In this document: piece by piece, positions 15,950 through 24,433 of the stretch
How positions within the stretch are numbered: position 1 is the first letter of the stretch
How the letters are laid out: each line of letters begins with the position of its first letter
Origin: Bacillota bacterium
GTDB lineage: Bacteria; Bacillota; Clostridia; Christensenellales; QALW01
Direction of reading: 5' to 3'
Length of the DNA: 35,152 nt
Assembly: GCA_029007865.1 (NCBI GenBank)
Contig: JAQXIQ010000040.1
Coordinates: 1-35,152, forward strand
Made by a program: the position numbers and the translations under genes
Notes under the pieces: model-generated
Told to the model about the DNA's origin: nothing
What the model saw: only the letters and a program-made list of their open reading frames with translations
Database searches by the model: none

Positions 15950-16933
15950 TCAGAATTTCACATCCTTAGGGTTTACAACCTCTCCGCTTTTGAGCGACTT
16001 ATAAATAGCGCGCACAAGACGCAGAGTTTCATGCCCTTCTTTGCCGTTTGTAAGCGGCGTCTCGCCGGTCTCTATACAGTGGGCAAAATGTTCATACATA
16101 CTCGGGCACTCGGGCGCTTTGACATCCTTAAGAATGCCGCCCTCAACGCTGCCCAGCCCCAGTTTAAGCATGCCGTCCTGTTTTACCAGCATACCGGCGG
16201 TGCCGGAAACGGAAAGGCCTTCATAATACAGATAGGAAAAGGCAGCCCAGTTTATGGAAAAATCCGCCACTACGCCGCTGTCAAAGGCGATAACGGCATG
16301 AACGCAGGCCTCGGCCTCCAGCCGTTCCGGCATCCCTATACCCTCGGCGTAAACCCGTATCGGCTCACCGAAATACCAGCGCAAAAGATCCAGACGGTGA
16401 ACGCCGCTGCCGATAACCGCTCCGCCGCCCACCGTTTCGGTACTTCTCCACCAACTGTCGGGGGCGGGGTTGAAGTTCTGATAGTGATCAATCCTCGCAG
16501 AGAGCAGCCTGCCGATTTTTCCGCTGCTAAGTACGTTTTTGATATACACATGGCCGGGATCAAACCTTTCGCAGAAGCCCACCATAAATGCAGTACCCGC
16601 CTTGTCCGCAGCCTCCAGAATCCTTGAGGACTCCTCAAGATTCCTGGCGATGGGCTTTTCTACGATAACATGCTTTCCCGCTTCAAAAGCGGCGCAGCAA
16701 TGCTCCCGATGCAGGTCATGAGTGGTGCTGATAAGCACGGCGTCAATTTCCGGGTCGGCCAACAGCTTTTTATAATTCGTGTAGTAGTTTTCTATTCCCA
16801 TGTTTGCCGCGCTGCCGTCGTCGGGACGGATATCCGCCGCCGCACGGATTTTGAACTTTCCGCTGCTTTGCATCTGCGGGATATGCAATAATCTCGCAAT
16901 TCCGCCCATGCCGATGATACCGATATTAATCAT
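15950..16933 (-). CDS. Gfo/Idh/MocA-family NAD(P)-dependent oxidoreductase
   Basis: A 327-residue sugar or cyclitol dehydrogenase-like protein. The N-terminal Rossmann fold begins INIGIIGMGGIARLLHIP, with the GxGGxA dinucleotide motif at about 8-13. EKPIARNLEES carries the family's conserved EKP catalytic lysine, and GSGVHRLDLLRWYFGEP supplies the active-site histidine. The start at 16933 is favoured over an in-frame ATG nine codons upstream because AAAGGAGAAGG lies directly before it. It begins 13 bases after the cupin stop, so the two form an operon. They are probably regulated together by the divergent AraC protein. The sugar substrate is unknown. Confidence 0.9.
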   Translation of the reverse strand: MINIGIIGMGGIARLLHIPQMQSSGKFKIRAAADIRPDDGSAANMGIENYYTNYKKLLADPEIDAVLISTTHDLHREHCCAAFEAGKHVIVEKPIARNLEESSRILEAADKAGTAFMVGFCERFDPGHVYIKNVLSSGKIGRLLSARIDHYQNFNPAPDSWWRSTETVGGGAVIGSGVHRLDLLRWYFGEPIRVYAEGIGMPERLEAEACVHAVIAFDSGVVADFSINWAAFSYLYYEGLSVSGTAGMLVKQDGMLKLGLGSVEGGILKDVKAPECPSMYEHFAHCIETGETPLTNGKEGHETLRLVRAIYKSLKSGEVVNPKDVKF

Positions 16934-16946
16934 AGCCCTTCTCCTT

Positions 16947-17288
16947 TCAGTAGCTGGCAACTACAATAAGAATGCAGTTTTCCGTGGCACGGAAGCCGTG
17001 GCTGTGCCCGTCGGCGCACAGGGAAATATCGCCCGCGTTCATTTCATACTCTTTCCCGTCAAAGGTCAGAACCCCCTTGCCGGACTGCAGATAATAGATT
17101 TCTTCATTCTCCGTATGGGAGTGAACCCCTATCGAAACGCCTGCCGGCATCTCGTCGGAGTGCATAAAGGGGAACTTACTGCTGCCCAGTCCGTCCAGCA
17201 GAGAACGGCACAGCAGAGTACCCTCGCCGTCATGGCAGTCCGCAAACGGAGCCGGAATAATCTCGCGCAATTTTCTTATTTCCTTCAT
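16947..17288 (-). CDS. Cupin-domain protein
   Basis: A 113-residue single-domain cupin. The metal-binding motif 1 is intact: GVHSHTENEEIYYLQSG (two His and one Glu), followed by motif 2 with GDISLCADGHSHGF (His). Small cupins next to Gfo/Idh genes are often sugar isomerases, epimerases or sensors; the exact role here cannot be read. GGAGGC lies before ATG. It is the first gene of the cupin-dehydrogenase operon, divergent from the AraC gene, with a palindromic operator-like site in its leader. Confidence 0.85.
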   Translation of the reverse strand: MKEIRKLREIIPAPFADCHDGEGTLLCRSLLDGLGSSKFPFMHSDEMPAGVSIGVHSHTENEEIYYLQSGKGVLTFDGKEYEMNAGDISLCADGHSHGFRATENCILIVVASY

Positions 17289-17313
17289 AAAAAGCCTCCA
17301 GTTTTTTTAATTT

Positions 17314-17331
17314 GTGATATACTTATATCAC
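17314..17331. promoter_or_regulatory. Perfect 8-2-8 inverted repeat, candidate operator
   Basis: GTGATATACTTATATCAC has perfect 8-bp arms around a CT centre. It lies between the cupin and AraC start codons, about 25 bases before the cupin start. A TGTGATAATAC half-like copy occurs at 17379-17389 near the AraC gene. A TATACT sequence on the minus strand (17345-17340) is a candidate -10 for the cupin operon, which would put the dyad just downstream of its start point. Confidence 0.6.
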
Positions 17332-17412
17332 TGCTTTACAGTATAACACAACAAAACATGGGCTCATAGCAGCAGTATGTGATAATACTTTTATATTTGT
17401 GAGGTAAACGCT

Positions 17413-18231
17413 ATGTTTTCTTTCCTTAAGGCGTATGCCCGGATCGAAGTCGCCGACCCCTGCCGGGCCTTACCCAGGCCCACGGAGATTTACCACGCCG
17501 CCGTTAATTCCACGGATTACCGTTCCCGCGGAACGGAACGCCCGAACGAGCAGCATTGCATTTTTCATTATACCGTGCAGGGCAGCGGAGAGGTAATATA
17601 TGAAGGAAAAGCATATAAAACAACGGCCGGACAGGGGTTTTTTAATATCATTAACGACCCTCTCTCCGGATACGGCTATCCCGCAAACGGAACGGAGCCC
17701 TGGGAGTTTGTGGTGATCTGCTTTGACGGAGGCAACACCAGAGTGCTGACCAAGGAGCTGCTGGACAGGCAGGTCGTCTACGATCTGTCCGGCGAAGCCG
17801 GTACATTTGAGAAGCTGTGCGCGGATTTATCCCGGCCTCTGCTAACCAGAGATATGGGCACATCCTTTATTTTCCGGCTTATGGAGATGCTCCGCTCGCA
17901 GCAGCCGTGCTTCTATGTAACGGAGTTTTGCCGTATTGCCAGACGGGATATAATGAAAAACCCCACCATTTTTTCCATTGCCGAGGAAATCGGGATCTCC
18001 AGAGAGCATCTGCAGCGGGAATTCCGGCGCAATACCGATTCCAGCCCGGCTCAGTACCTGGCCAGGCTGCGTCTGGAGGCCTTATGTCAGCTATTGTGCG
18101 AAAATTACAGCGAGGCGGAAATTGCGCGCATGATGAACTTCCCGTCGGCATCCGGTGTTTCCCTGTTTTTCAAAAAGCATACCGGGATCACTCCGCGAAA
18201 GTACCGCGAGAGAAAATATCTGCACCTGTAA
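17413..18231 (+). CDS. AraC-family transcriptional regulator
   Basis: A 272-residue regulator with an N-terminal cupin-like sensing domain (about 45-135, with HYTVQGSGEVIYEGKAYKTTAGQGFF) and a C-terminal double helix-turn-helix (about 170-272). The first HTH is seen in FSIAEEIGISREHLQREFRR. The second is in SEAEIARMMNFPSASGVSLFFKKHTGITPRKYRE, the standard AraC C-terminal signature. It is divergent from the cupin-dehydrogenase operon, which it probably controls in response to a sugar. A TTTGTGAGGTAAACGCT leader provides a GAGG ribosome site. Confidence 0.92.
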   Translation: MFSFLKAYARIEVADPCRALPRPTEIYHAAVNSTDYRSRGTERPNEQHCIFHYTVQGSGEVIYEGKAYKTTAGQGFFNIINDPLSGYGYPANGTEPWEFVVICFDGGNTRVLTKELLDRQVVYDLSGEAGTFEKLCADLSRPLLTRDMGTSFIFRLMEMLRSQQPCFYVTEFCRIARRDIMKNPTIFSIAEEIGISREHLQREFRRNTDSSPAQYLARLRLEALCQLLCENYSEAEIARMMNFPSASGVSLFFKKHTGITPRKYRERKYLHL

Positions 18232-18254
18232 TAAGGAGAAGCGTTGTAAAGCAG

Positions 18255-18293
18255 AAAAAAAGAGAGCTTGCTCCGCTATTGCCGGGCAAACTC
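18255..18293 (-). terminator. Terminator after the AEC transporter gene
   Basis: On the minus strand GAGTTTGC pairs with GCAAGCTC (8 bp with one G-U), followed by TCTTTTTTT. It lies between the convergent AraC and AEC genes. Confidence 0.75.
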
Positions 18294-18316
18294 CTACAAA
18301 TCGCCGCAGCCTGCGC

Positions 18317-19270
18317 TCAGAGCAGGGACAGCAGCAGGCTCATAACCGGGATGGACAGCAAGGACAGCAGCGTGGAAATGCTCACGCCGGCGCTTGCATA
18401 GGCGGCGTCCCCTCCGTATCGCTGAGCCATCATGGTGGTGACGGAAGCAGAGGGCATACAAAGCTGCAGAAAGGGCACCGCAATAAGCATATTTTCCTGC
18501 GGCAGAATGCCGGTAAGCCTGATAAGATAATAGCAAAAGAAAATAACGCAGGGCAGCACAAACAGGCGCATACCCACGGCCACAAGCAGCTGCCAGGAAC
18601 GGAAAATGCCCCTGAAATCAAAATGCGCAAGATGTGCCCCCACGATATACATGGCAAGCGGCGTTACCGTGCCTGCAAGCAGCTGCGTCACATCCATAGC
18701 AAACTGCGGCATAAAATCCGCGGCAGAGGTGGCAAACAGCAATATTCCTATCGCGCAGGCAATAACTCCGGGGTTAAGCAGCACCTTTCTGACGCCGCCC
18801 CTTTCCCCCTTGGGAGTGACCATGCGCACCCCTACAGTCCAGGTAAGCACATTATGGCACACTATGACGCCGGTGGCGTACAGCACCGCGATATCGCCCT
18901 GAGCGCCGAATATGCTTTTAAGCACCGGAAGCCCCATAAAGCCGGCGTTTGTAAAGAGCATCATAAATTTGAGTACGCCCTTTTTGGCCTCCGGCATTTT
19001 GTTAAACATTAAGCAGATGATGATAAAGGCCGCCGCATATCCCACAATCCCAAGCAGAAGCTCCACGCCCAGATTGAGCAGAATCTCTTTGTCAAACACC
19101 CTGAGAAAAGCATTTATTATCATAAAGGGCTGAGCAATATACAGCGTAAAATTGGTCAGTCCCTTGGTAAAGTCCTCCGGAACAAGACGGAACCGCTCGA
19201 ATATCACTCCGGGCACGAGCAGCACTATCATGGTAAGAACACTGGTTAAAACAACGGAAAATTCAGGCAT
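18317..19270 (-). CDS. AEC (auxin efflux carrier) family transporter
   Basis: A 317-residue integral membrane protein with about ten hydrophobic helices and the family's two-half repeat. NAGFMGLPVLKSIFG in the first half and the PFLQLCMPSASVTTMMAQRYGG segment in the second are the typical broken-helix motifs. Bacterial AEC carriers move malate, malonate or related carboxylates; the substrate here is not determinable. The start codon overlaps the DUF1836 stop by eight bases, so translation of the two is coupled. The convergent AraC gene faces its 3' end. Confidence 0.9.
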   Translation of the reverse strand: MPEFSVVLTSVLTMIVLLVPGVIFERFRLVPEDFTKGLTNFTLYIAQPFMIINAFLRVFDKEILLNLGVELLLGIVGYAAAFIIICLMFNKMPEAKKGVLKFMMLFTNAGFMGLPVLKSIFGAQGDIAVLYATGVIVCHNVLTWTVGVRMVTPKGERGGVRKVLLNPGVIACAIGILLFATSAADFMPQFAMDVTQLLAGTVTPLAMYIVGAHLAHFDFRGIFRSWQLLVAVGMRLFVLPCVIFFCYYLIRLTGILPQENMLIAVPFLQLCMPSASVTTMMAQRYGGDAAYASAGVSISTLLSLLSIPVMSLLLSLL

Positions 19271-19805
19271 CGGGGTTTTCTCGTTCCTCCTTGAGCAGAG
19301 ACAGTATCTTTTCTGCGGCTATCCTGCGTGCCGAAGCCTCCAGCGCAAGGGACATCGCCAGCTCCTCCAGCTGAGCGCGACCGTGTTTGCGGGCGTCGCT
19401 GCAGGCCTCCTCCACCCTTTGCATTACCTGGCTCAGAGCCTCTGACTGCTTGATGCAGAAATCCGTATAGCTTTCGCGGGCTGTACAGCGCTTGTCCAGC
19501 GAGGAAAGCAGGCAGGCAATGTCCGGCATCTGCAGTACCGGCTTAAGGCCGCTTATCATAAGCAGAGACGCAATGTGTTCCCGTGAATAGCGCTTCTGCT
19601 CCGGCCTGCGCACAAGGCCGTCCTTTACATAATTGTTGACCATATTGCCGGTCATGGGAGTATCGCTTACAGCCTCCTGCTGTCTGTTGATATACATAAT
19701 GACCTGATCCATGTATAAGCCTATATCCGGGAGCATCTCCCACGGCGCACCGCCGTACTCGCCCGCGCTTTGCGCAAAGCTGCTTACCTCATCGATAGCC
19801 TGCAT
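19263..19805 (-). CDS. DUF1836 family protein
   Basis: A 180-residue soluble protein. The N-terminal third has LPDIGLYMDQVIMYINRQ and TGNMVNNYVKDGLVRRPEQKRYSREHIASLLMI, the conserved core of DUF1836. This core resembles a MerR-like winged HTH, so a DNA-binding role is plausible but unproven. The C-terminal half is helical, with charged heptad-like sequence that could dimerise. GGAGGCTGAAT precedes ATG. It is first in a two-gene operon with the AEC transporter, whose expression it may tune. It has its own promoter. Confidence 0.85.
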   Translation of the reverse strand: MQAIDEVSSFAQSAGEYGGAPWEMLPDIGLYMDQVIMYINRQQEAVSDTPMTGNMVNNYVKDGLVRRPEQKRYSREHIASLLMISGLKPVLQMPDIACLLSSLDKRCTARESYTDFCIKQSEALSQVMQRVEEACSDARKHGRAQLEELAMSLALEASARRIAAEKILSLLKEERENPDA

Positions 19806-19865
19806 ATTCAGCCTCCTTGCCGGAGCGTATTACCCTCCGACCCTATCCGTTATTGCGGTATAATA

Positions 19866-19894
19866 ATTATAACATAACTAATAATAATACACAA
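19866..19894 (-). promoter_or_regulatory. Promoter of the DUF1836-AEC operon
   Basis: On the minus strand TTGTGT (19894-19889), a 17-base spacer and TATAAT (19871-19866) lie about 60 bases before the gene. Confidence 0.65.
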
Positions 19895-19912
19895 CATGAT
19901 ATGTCTAAACCC

Positions 19913-19941
19913 TTGACAAAATTAAAATAATGATTTAATAT
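19913..19941 (+). promoter_or_regulatory. Promoter of the SGNH hydrolase gene
   Basis: TTGACA (19913-19918), a 17-base spacer and TAATAT (19936-19941) lie about 40 bases before the start. The two divergent promoters are only 19 bases apart. Confidence 0.75.
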
Positions 19942-19981
19942 AGTATCGAAAACCAGATAATGCGATTTAAGAGGCGATATC

Positions 19982-20680
19982 ATGAATATAAATAATGTCA
20001 TTATATGGGGCGACTCCATAACAAAGGGCATTGTGTTTGACGATAAAACCAACAGATACACGGTGTCTGCGCAAAGCGCCTGCGTTCAGACGCAGCAGGC
20101 AACAGGCATAAACATTATAAACCGCTCCAGGATGGGCATGACGGTCACGCGCGGTCATGCTCTTATGGAGGCAGACCTTAAAGCCGGCGTGGACTGTCCG
20201 ATAGCCCTTATAGAATTCGGCGGCAACGATTCGGATTTCAACTGGAAGGAAATCAGCACGAATCCGGAGGGGGAGCATTTGTCCAGGACTCCGCTTGACT
20301 GCTTTGAGGCGGAATTGCGCGCCATGGTAAAGCTTGCCCGCAGCAGCGGCATACAGCCCGTGCTGGCCACCCTGCCCCCGATAAACGCAGGCAAATACTT
20401 TGAATTTTTCAGCAGAGGTCTTAATAAAAAGAACATCCTCTCATGGCTGGGCGACATATCGGTAATATCCCGCTATCACGCCATGTATTCATCGGCGGTG
20501 AGCAGGATTGCAAAGGAAGAACGCTGCCCTCTGCTGGACTGGCGCAGCGCGTTTGCCGCCGACAGCGGGAATACCGACCTGTTCTGCACGGACGGGATAC
20601 ATCCAAGCCCCGAGGGGCAGCGCCTCATGGCAAAGGCGGCCACGCGCCTCATCCGCAGCGCAGAAAAGGCGCTCCCGTAA
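19982..20680 (+). CDS. SGNH/GDSL-family hydrolase
   Basis: A 232-residue serine esterase or deacetylase. Block I is IIWGDSITKG with nucleophile S12; block III is EFGGNDSDF with N82; block V is TDGIHPSPEG with D204 and H207. All catalytic blocks are present. The family includes carbohydrate acetylesterases, lysophospholipases and thioesterases. The absence of a signal peptide places it in the cytoplasm, which fits deacetylation of an imported oligosaccharide, but that is inference. The ribosome site AAGAGGCGATATC is moderate. It is monocistronic and convergent with a TIGR04076 gene; a hairpin overlaps its last codons. Confidence 0.9.
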   Translation: MNINNVIIWGDSITKGIVFDDKTNRYTVSAQSACVQTQQATGINIINRSRMGMTVTRGHALMEADLKAGVDCPIALIEFGGNDSDFNWKEISTNPEGEHLSRTPLDCFEAELRAMVKLARSSGIQPVLATLPPINAGKYFEFFSRGLNKKNILSWLGDISVISRYHAMYSSAVSRIAKEERCPLLDWRSAFAADSGNTDLFCTDGIHPSPEGQRLMAKAATRLIRSAEKALP

Positions 20681-20691
20681 ACGGAAGCGCC
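20664..20691 (-). terminator. Terminator of the TIGR04076 gene, inside the SGNH gene end
   Basis: A 10-bp stem pairs 20668-20677 with 20682-20691 (one G-U), and on the minus strand TTTTC follows. It overlaps the last codons of the convergent SGNH hydrolase gene. Confidence 0.65.
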
Positions 20692-20728
20692 CGCGATACC
20701 CAGGCACGAAGCCTGACGGCGTCTGCCG

Positions 20729-21073
20729 TTAATCCTTCCTGCCGGTAAAAAAGTTAGGGTTGCCCGTTTTTTCCGCGGTAAGACGGAATATAACGCAGCC
20801 GTCGGGGCAAACGATATCCTTGACATATTTGCCGCTGCCCCCGATATTCGCAAGGCTTCCGCCGCTGCGTACCGCCTCCATTATCGGGTACAGCATCATC
20901 ATAACTTTGGAGCATATCCCCTGTCCGTCGCTGTTTACCGGACAGCCGTAGGTGCAGCTGTACCTGTCCCCTATCTCCTCGCCGTTGCGGCAGTACCCCT
21001 CGGTGCGGTCGCCGCGCAGAAACCCGACCACCCGGATTTCAAAATTGTATTCCTCCGCAAACCATTTTTTCAT
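20729..21073 (-). CDS. TIGR04076 family protein
   Basis: A 114-residue conserved protein of unknown function. It shows the family's cysteine-rich pattern: GYCRNGEEIGDRYSCTYGCPV, GICSKVMMMLYPIMEAVRSGG and YVKDIVCPDGCVIFRLTA. The conserved cysteines suggest a metal or redox role, which is not established. An AAGGGGGAAAACAC ribosome site is seen. A promoter about 160 bases upstream leaves a structured leader. A second, shorter member lies at 24604-24855. Confidence 0.85.
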   Translation of the reverse strand: MKKWFAEEYNFEIRVVGFLRGDRTEGYCRNGEEIGDRYSCTYGCPVNSDGQGICSKVMMMLYPIMEAVRSGGSLANIGGSGKYVKDIVCPDGCVIFRLTAEKTGNPNFFTGRKD

Positions 21074-21160
21074 GTGTTTTCCCCCTTAAAATATATGCCG
21101 CAGCGTGACCGCGGCTGTTTTTATATGCCCTATTACTTCCTTATTACCATACTGCGCAGG

Positions 21161-21209
21161 CCGGACTTACCTTGCAAAAGCCGTTATTCCGGCAGGCACG
21201 CAAGTCCGG
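21161..21209 (-). other. Structured leader upstream of the TIGR04076 gene
   Basis: On the minus strand CCGGACTTGC pairs with GCAAGGTAAGTCCGG (a 3-base bulge), with an inner CCGGAATAACGG element. It lies inside the long transcribed leader between the promoter at 21234-21262 and the ATG at 21073. The rest of the 21074-21484 gap has GC-rich inverted repeats (GGCCGCGGC/GCCGCGGCC near 21268-21303) but no gene. Confidence 0.4.
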
Positions 21210-21233
21210 AAGCCCGATTATACCGATACCGTG

Positions 21234-21262
21234 ATTATAGCACAATTGCGCGCGCCCCGCAA
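21234..21262 (-). promoter_or_regulatory. Promoter of the TIGR04076 gene
   Basis: On the minus strand TTGCGG (21262-21257), a 17-base spacer and TATAAT (21239-21234). Confidence 0.55.
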
Positions 21263-21347
21263 CGGCGGCCGCGGCACACTCCTTTTACGGCAGCCGCGGC
21301 CGGCTTGCCTCCCGGGCGGAGCAGTAATTGCACCGGGCATTCTGCAC

Positions 21348-21370
21348 AAAAACCGCAAAGCCGGGTTTTT
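21348..21370. terminator. Bidirectional terminator-like hairpin upstream of CotH
   Basis: AAAAACC (21348-21354) pairs with GGTTTTT (21364-21370), flanked by the A-run and T-run the arms themselves provide. Confidence 0.4.
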
Positions 21371-21384
21371 ATTTGATTTTGCTA

Positions 21385-21413
21385 TTGTATTTTGTGCCGC
21401 CGTTTGCTAAAAT
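21385..21413 (+). promoter_or_regulatory. Promoter of the CotH gene
   Basis: TTGTAT (21385-21390), a 17-base spacer and TAAAAT (21408-21413). Confidence 0.6.
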
Positions 21414-21484
21414 AGATACGCTGACCAAGTTAAGAAAGCCGTAGTTTCCCGCTTATGCGTACGGACGGCAGAACGGAGAGCGCC

Positions 21485-23560
21485 ATGAAGAAACAGTTGT
21501 TTTCCCTGCTTTTTATCACCATCGGAGTCATCGGCCTTGTCTTTATAGGCTGGGGCATATATCAGACCTCCCTCGTCCCGCCCACAGAGGAGGCCGGCGC
21601 GGCGTCCGGCGCACCGACGTTCACGCCCACGCCTACGCCCACGCCCTCCGTGACCGAGACTCTGCTTGCGCCCACGGAAGCGCCCAAGCCCTCCGGACGC
21701 CCGGACGGCCTGACGGGCGGCGTGTCGGCGCGCACCTACAGTCTCAGCGCGGACGGTTTTCTGGATGACCTTTCGTCATATTCCTATCAGGGCGCCTTTG
21801 TCCCGGATATGCGTTCCGCTCCGTTTGCTCCGTCCCAGGGTCGCTACTACGTGCTCAAAGCCTTCTTTAACGCCGAGCAAAGCGGAGATTACTCCTTTAC
21901 CGCCGACTGCAGCGGCTCGGTACGGCTTATGCTGGGCGGGCGGCAGCTTATGCAGTCAAGCGGACGGGAAACCGCCACGGTAACCCTTTATCTGGAGGCA
22001 GGGTGGTACGATATTGAGCTGCACGCATGCGGCGACGCTTACTTTGATATTTCCGCACGCCTTAACGGCGAGAATCTGGATCTGTCCGGGCTCCTGTACT
22101 GCTCCGGCAATACCGGAAAGCCGGTATTTAACAATATTTCTCTGCTTGTTTCCTTAAATGACGGCCTTATATGCGATATACCGGCAACCAAGAGCGGCAG
22201 CACCGTCTCCATGCTGGTTCCTCCCGGCATCAGCCTGGAAAATGCCGTCCTCAGCTTTGATGCCAAAGGCATGGTACTGGCAGACGGCGAGGCCGTGGTC
22301 TCCGGGCAGACCCGTCTTGATCTTTCCTCTGCCCGCACGGTAAAGGTCAGCTGCGGCTCGGAAACCAAAACATACAAGCTTTCGGTACGGCAGCTGGAGA
22401 CCGGACTGCCCTGCGTAGCCATAACCTCCTCCAAAGCCATTACCTCCAAGGAGGAATATGTCGACTCCACCATAGCCATAAGCGCAGGGGGCGCCTCCTA
22501 CGGCGCCGACCTTGAACAGACCGTCTGCGGAGTAAAGGTGCGGGGCGCATACAGCTCCAGGCTGGAAAAAAAGCCCTATACCATAAAATTCGGCAAAAAG
22601 ACCGCCGTGCTTGACCTCACTGCGGAAAAATCATGGATACTTGTGGCATCACACCTGGACCTGTCCCAGATGCGCAACTATACCGCCTATGAGATAGCGC
22701 GCGAGTTTGACGCCACCGAGTTTTCCCCCAGAATGCGCTTTGTGGATGTCTTTGTAAACGGACAGTACCGCGGCCTTTATCTGCTGGGCGATAAGGTGGA
22801 CATAAGCTCCACGCGCTTTACGGTGGACAAAAACACCGACGAGCCCGATATCGGCGTATTTCTGGAGCTGGAAAAGGATTTCCGCGCCGAGGGCGTCAAG
22901 GGCTACGACTATTTCCAGACCCCTCAGGGCTGGTGCGTGACCTTTAAGGACCCGGACGCCGATAAGCTCACCGCAGAGCAGCGCAATTATATAAGGGATT
23001 ACTTTATAGCCGCCGAAAATGCCATAATAAGCGGCGTGGGCTATGAGGATTACATCGATGTGGACAGCTTTATTGACTGGTTTTTGGTGGAAACCCTGTT
23101 CAAAAACTGTGACAGCGAGTTTACCAGCAGTATTTACTTCCATAAAGACCGCGGCGGCAAGCTGAAGATGGGGCCGGTCTGGGACTTTGACAGCGGTCTG
23201 GGCAACCATGAGGGCTTCCCGGAGCTGCTGGACACCACCGGCTGGCAGCCCAGGTACGGCACCTATTTTGAATATCTTATGCAGCATGAGGACTTCCGCG
23301 CCCGTATGAGCCGCCGTTGGTGGGAAAAGCACAGCGTAGTGGAGAGCTACGGAGCCCTTGTGGACAGCACCAAGGAGCTTATCCGCGCCTCTTATGACGA
23401 AAACTTCAAGGTGTATGACATACTGCAAAACGGCATCCCCCCTGTGCCCTCCTATATTTCCGACCTTAAAAGCATAGACGGGCAGGCGGAATTTATGAAA
23501 AACTGGGTAACAGAGCGCATTGCCTGGCTGGACAACGAGTTTTCCAAAACCGATTACTGA
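21485..23560 (+). CDS. Membrane-anchored CotH-kinase family protein
   Basis: A 691-residue extracytoplasmic protein. An N-terminal membrane anchor (about residues 5-27) is followed by a Pro/Thr linker with TPTPTPTP, then a PA14-like beta domain (about 75-195), an Ig-like or cadherin-like module (about 210-305), and a C-terminal CotH domain (about 320-690). CotH hallmarks are DLSQMRNYTAYEIA, GQYRGLYLLGDKVD and GPVWDFDSGLG at 563-573. CotH members are atypical protein kinases of spore coats, but many surface versions occur in gut Clostridia with adhesion or cell-surface roles. The start with GGAGAG four bases upstream is preferred to an ATG ten codons earlier. The role here is unproven. Confidence 0.88.
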   Translation: MKKQLFSLLFITIGVIGLVFIGWGIYQTSLVPPTEEAGAASGAPTFTPTPTPTPSVTETLLAPTEAPKPSGRPDGLTGGVSARTYSLSADGFLDDLSSYSYQGAFVPDMRSAPFAPSQGRYYVLKAFFNAEQSGDYSFTADCSGSVRLMLGGRQLMQSSGRETATVTLYLEAGWYDIELHACGDAYFDISARLNGENLDLSGLLYCSGNTGKPVFNNISLLVSLNDGLICDIPATKSGSTVSMLVPPGISLENAVLSFDAKGMVLADGEAVVSGQTRLDLSSARTVKVSCGSETKTYKLSVRQLETGLPCVAITSSKAITSKEEYVDSTIAISAGGASYGADLEQTVCGVKVRGAYSSRLEKKPYTIKFGKKTAVLDLTAEKSWILVASHLDLSQMRNYTAYEIAREFDATEFSPRMRFVDVFVNGQYRGLYLLGDKVDISSTRFTVDKNTDEPDIGVFLELEKDFRAEGVKGYDYFQTPQGWCVTFKDPDADKLTAEQRNYIRDYFIAAENAIISGVGYEDYIDVDSFIDWFLVETLFKNCDSEFTSSIYFHKDRGGKLKMGPVWDFDSGLGNHEGFPELLDTTGWQPRYGTYFEYLMQHEDFRARMSRRWWEKHSVVESYGALVDSTKELIRASYDENFKVYDILQNGIPPVPSYISDLKSIDGQAEFMKNWVTERIAWLDNEFSKTDY

Positions 23561-23619
23561 GCTGCCGTGCAGCACAGATGACAAATCCAAACGACGCGAT
23601 TTGCGGGAGAGTTTTTGCT

Positions 23620-24375
23620 ATGAAAATCGCCATCGATACGAACTATGATTTCACATCCGATACGCCGCATTATTGGGATAATTACTGGGATAATGATATT
23701 GTATTGGGTGGTTTTAATAATGATCCTGACTGTTCAAGCAAAACCTTGCAAAAGTATCATCAGGCGTTATATAGCAAGCAATTGCCTAATGGCAATATTA
23801 TGAGTTTAGTGATAGGATCAGGCGCGAATTATTTAACATGGAATGGATTTCGTTTTGGAAGCGATTCTATTATTGCAAGTTTCAGATATAAAAATTATAG
23901 GCATCTAATTGAACAAGCCTCAAATTCAATTGATGATTGGAAATCTTTTGTTGAAACATATTTAAGAAAATCCTACACATTAGGCGGCGAAATCATTTTT
24001 CCCAAGAGACCTGGCGGAATCAACCAAACTCGAGGTTGTAGTCCTTATATTAAAGATAGATTTGATCTGACGCTAGAGTGTATTCGAAGATTCTATTCAG
24101 GAGAGAAAAGCCCGCTCTATGATACATTAGTAAAAGATAAAGATTTTTTCGATTTGTTTCTTAGTTTTGAGGGATATATTGATTATTTCTATTTACAAGA
24201 TTGTGTTTCACCTGATTATTCAGCCGTGTTGTTTTGGCTTGGAAATGGTGAATTTGATAAAAATCCTCTTCCAAAGACAGTAAACGATTATTTCAACTTT
24301 ATGGCTAAGGAATTGGAATTTGTCAAAAAAAGAAACAATAGGATACAAGCAGCATACAAAATGAGTCCATTGTAG
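23620..24375 (+). CDS. Conserved hypothetical protein resembling DUF6994
   Basis: A 251-residue soluble protein. The opening FDxxxDTPHYWDNYW, the NNDPDCSSKTLQKYHQALYSKQLPNG segment, and the FRFGSDSIIASF region resemble the DUF6994 family, seen mostly next to mobile or accessory genes; no function is known. The start at 23620 is preferred because GGGAGAG lies 8 bases upstream; an ATG 14 codons earlier has no such site. Its codons are strikingly AT-rich (AAT, AAA, TTA, GAT), unlike the GC-ending CotH gene 60 bases upstream, which suggests horizontal acquisition. It ends at a terminator hairpin shared with the convergent gene. Confidence 0.65.
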   Translation: MKIAIDTNYDFTSDTPHYWDNYWDNDIVLGGFNNDPDCSSKTLQKYHQALYSKQLPNGNIMSLVIGSGANYLTWNGFRFGSDSIIASFRYKNYRHLIEQASNSIDDWKSFVETYLRKSYTLGGEIIFPKRPGGINQTRGCSPYIKDRFDLTLECIRRFYSGEKSPLYDTLVKDKDFFDLFLSFEGYIDYFYLQDCVSPDYSAVLFWLGNGEFDKNPLPKTVNDYFNFMAKELEFVKKRNNRIQAAYKMSPL

Positions 24376-24433
24376 ATTCAAGTAAAGCGGCGGAACACTG
24401 ATTCATTTCATTTTTTGCTATGATAAAGCAGTC

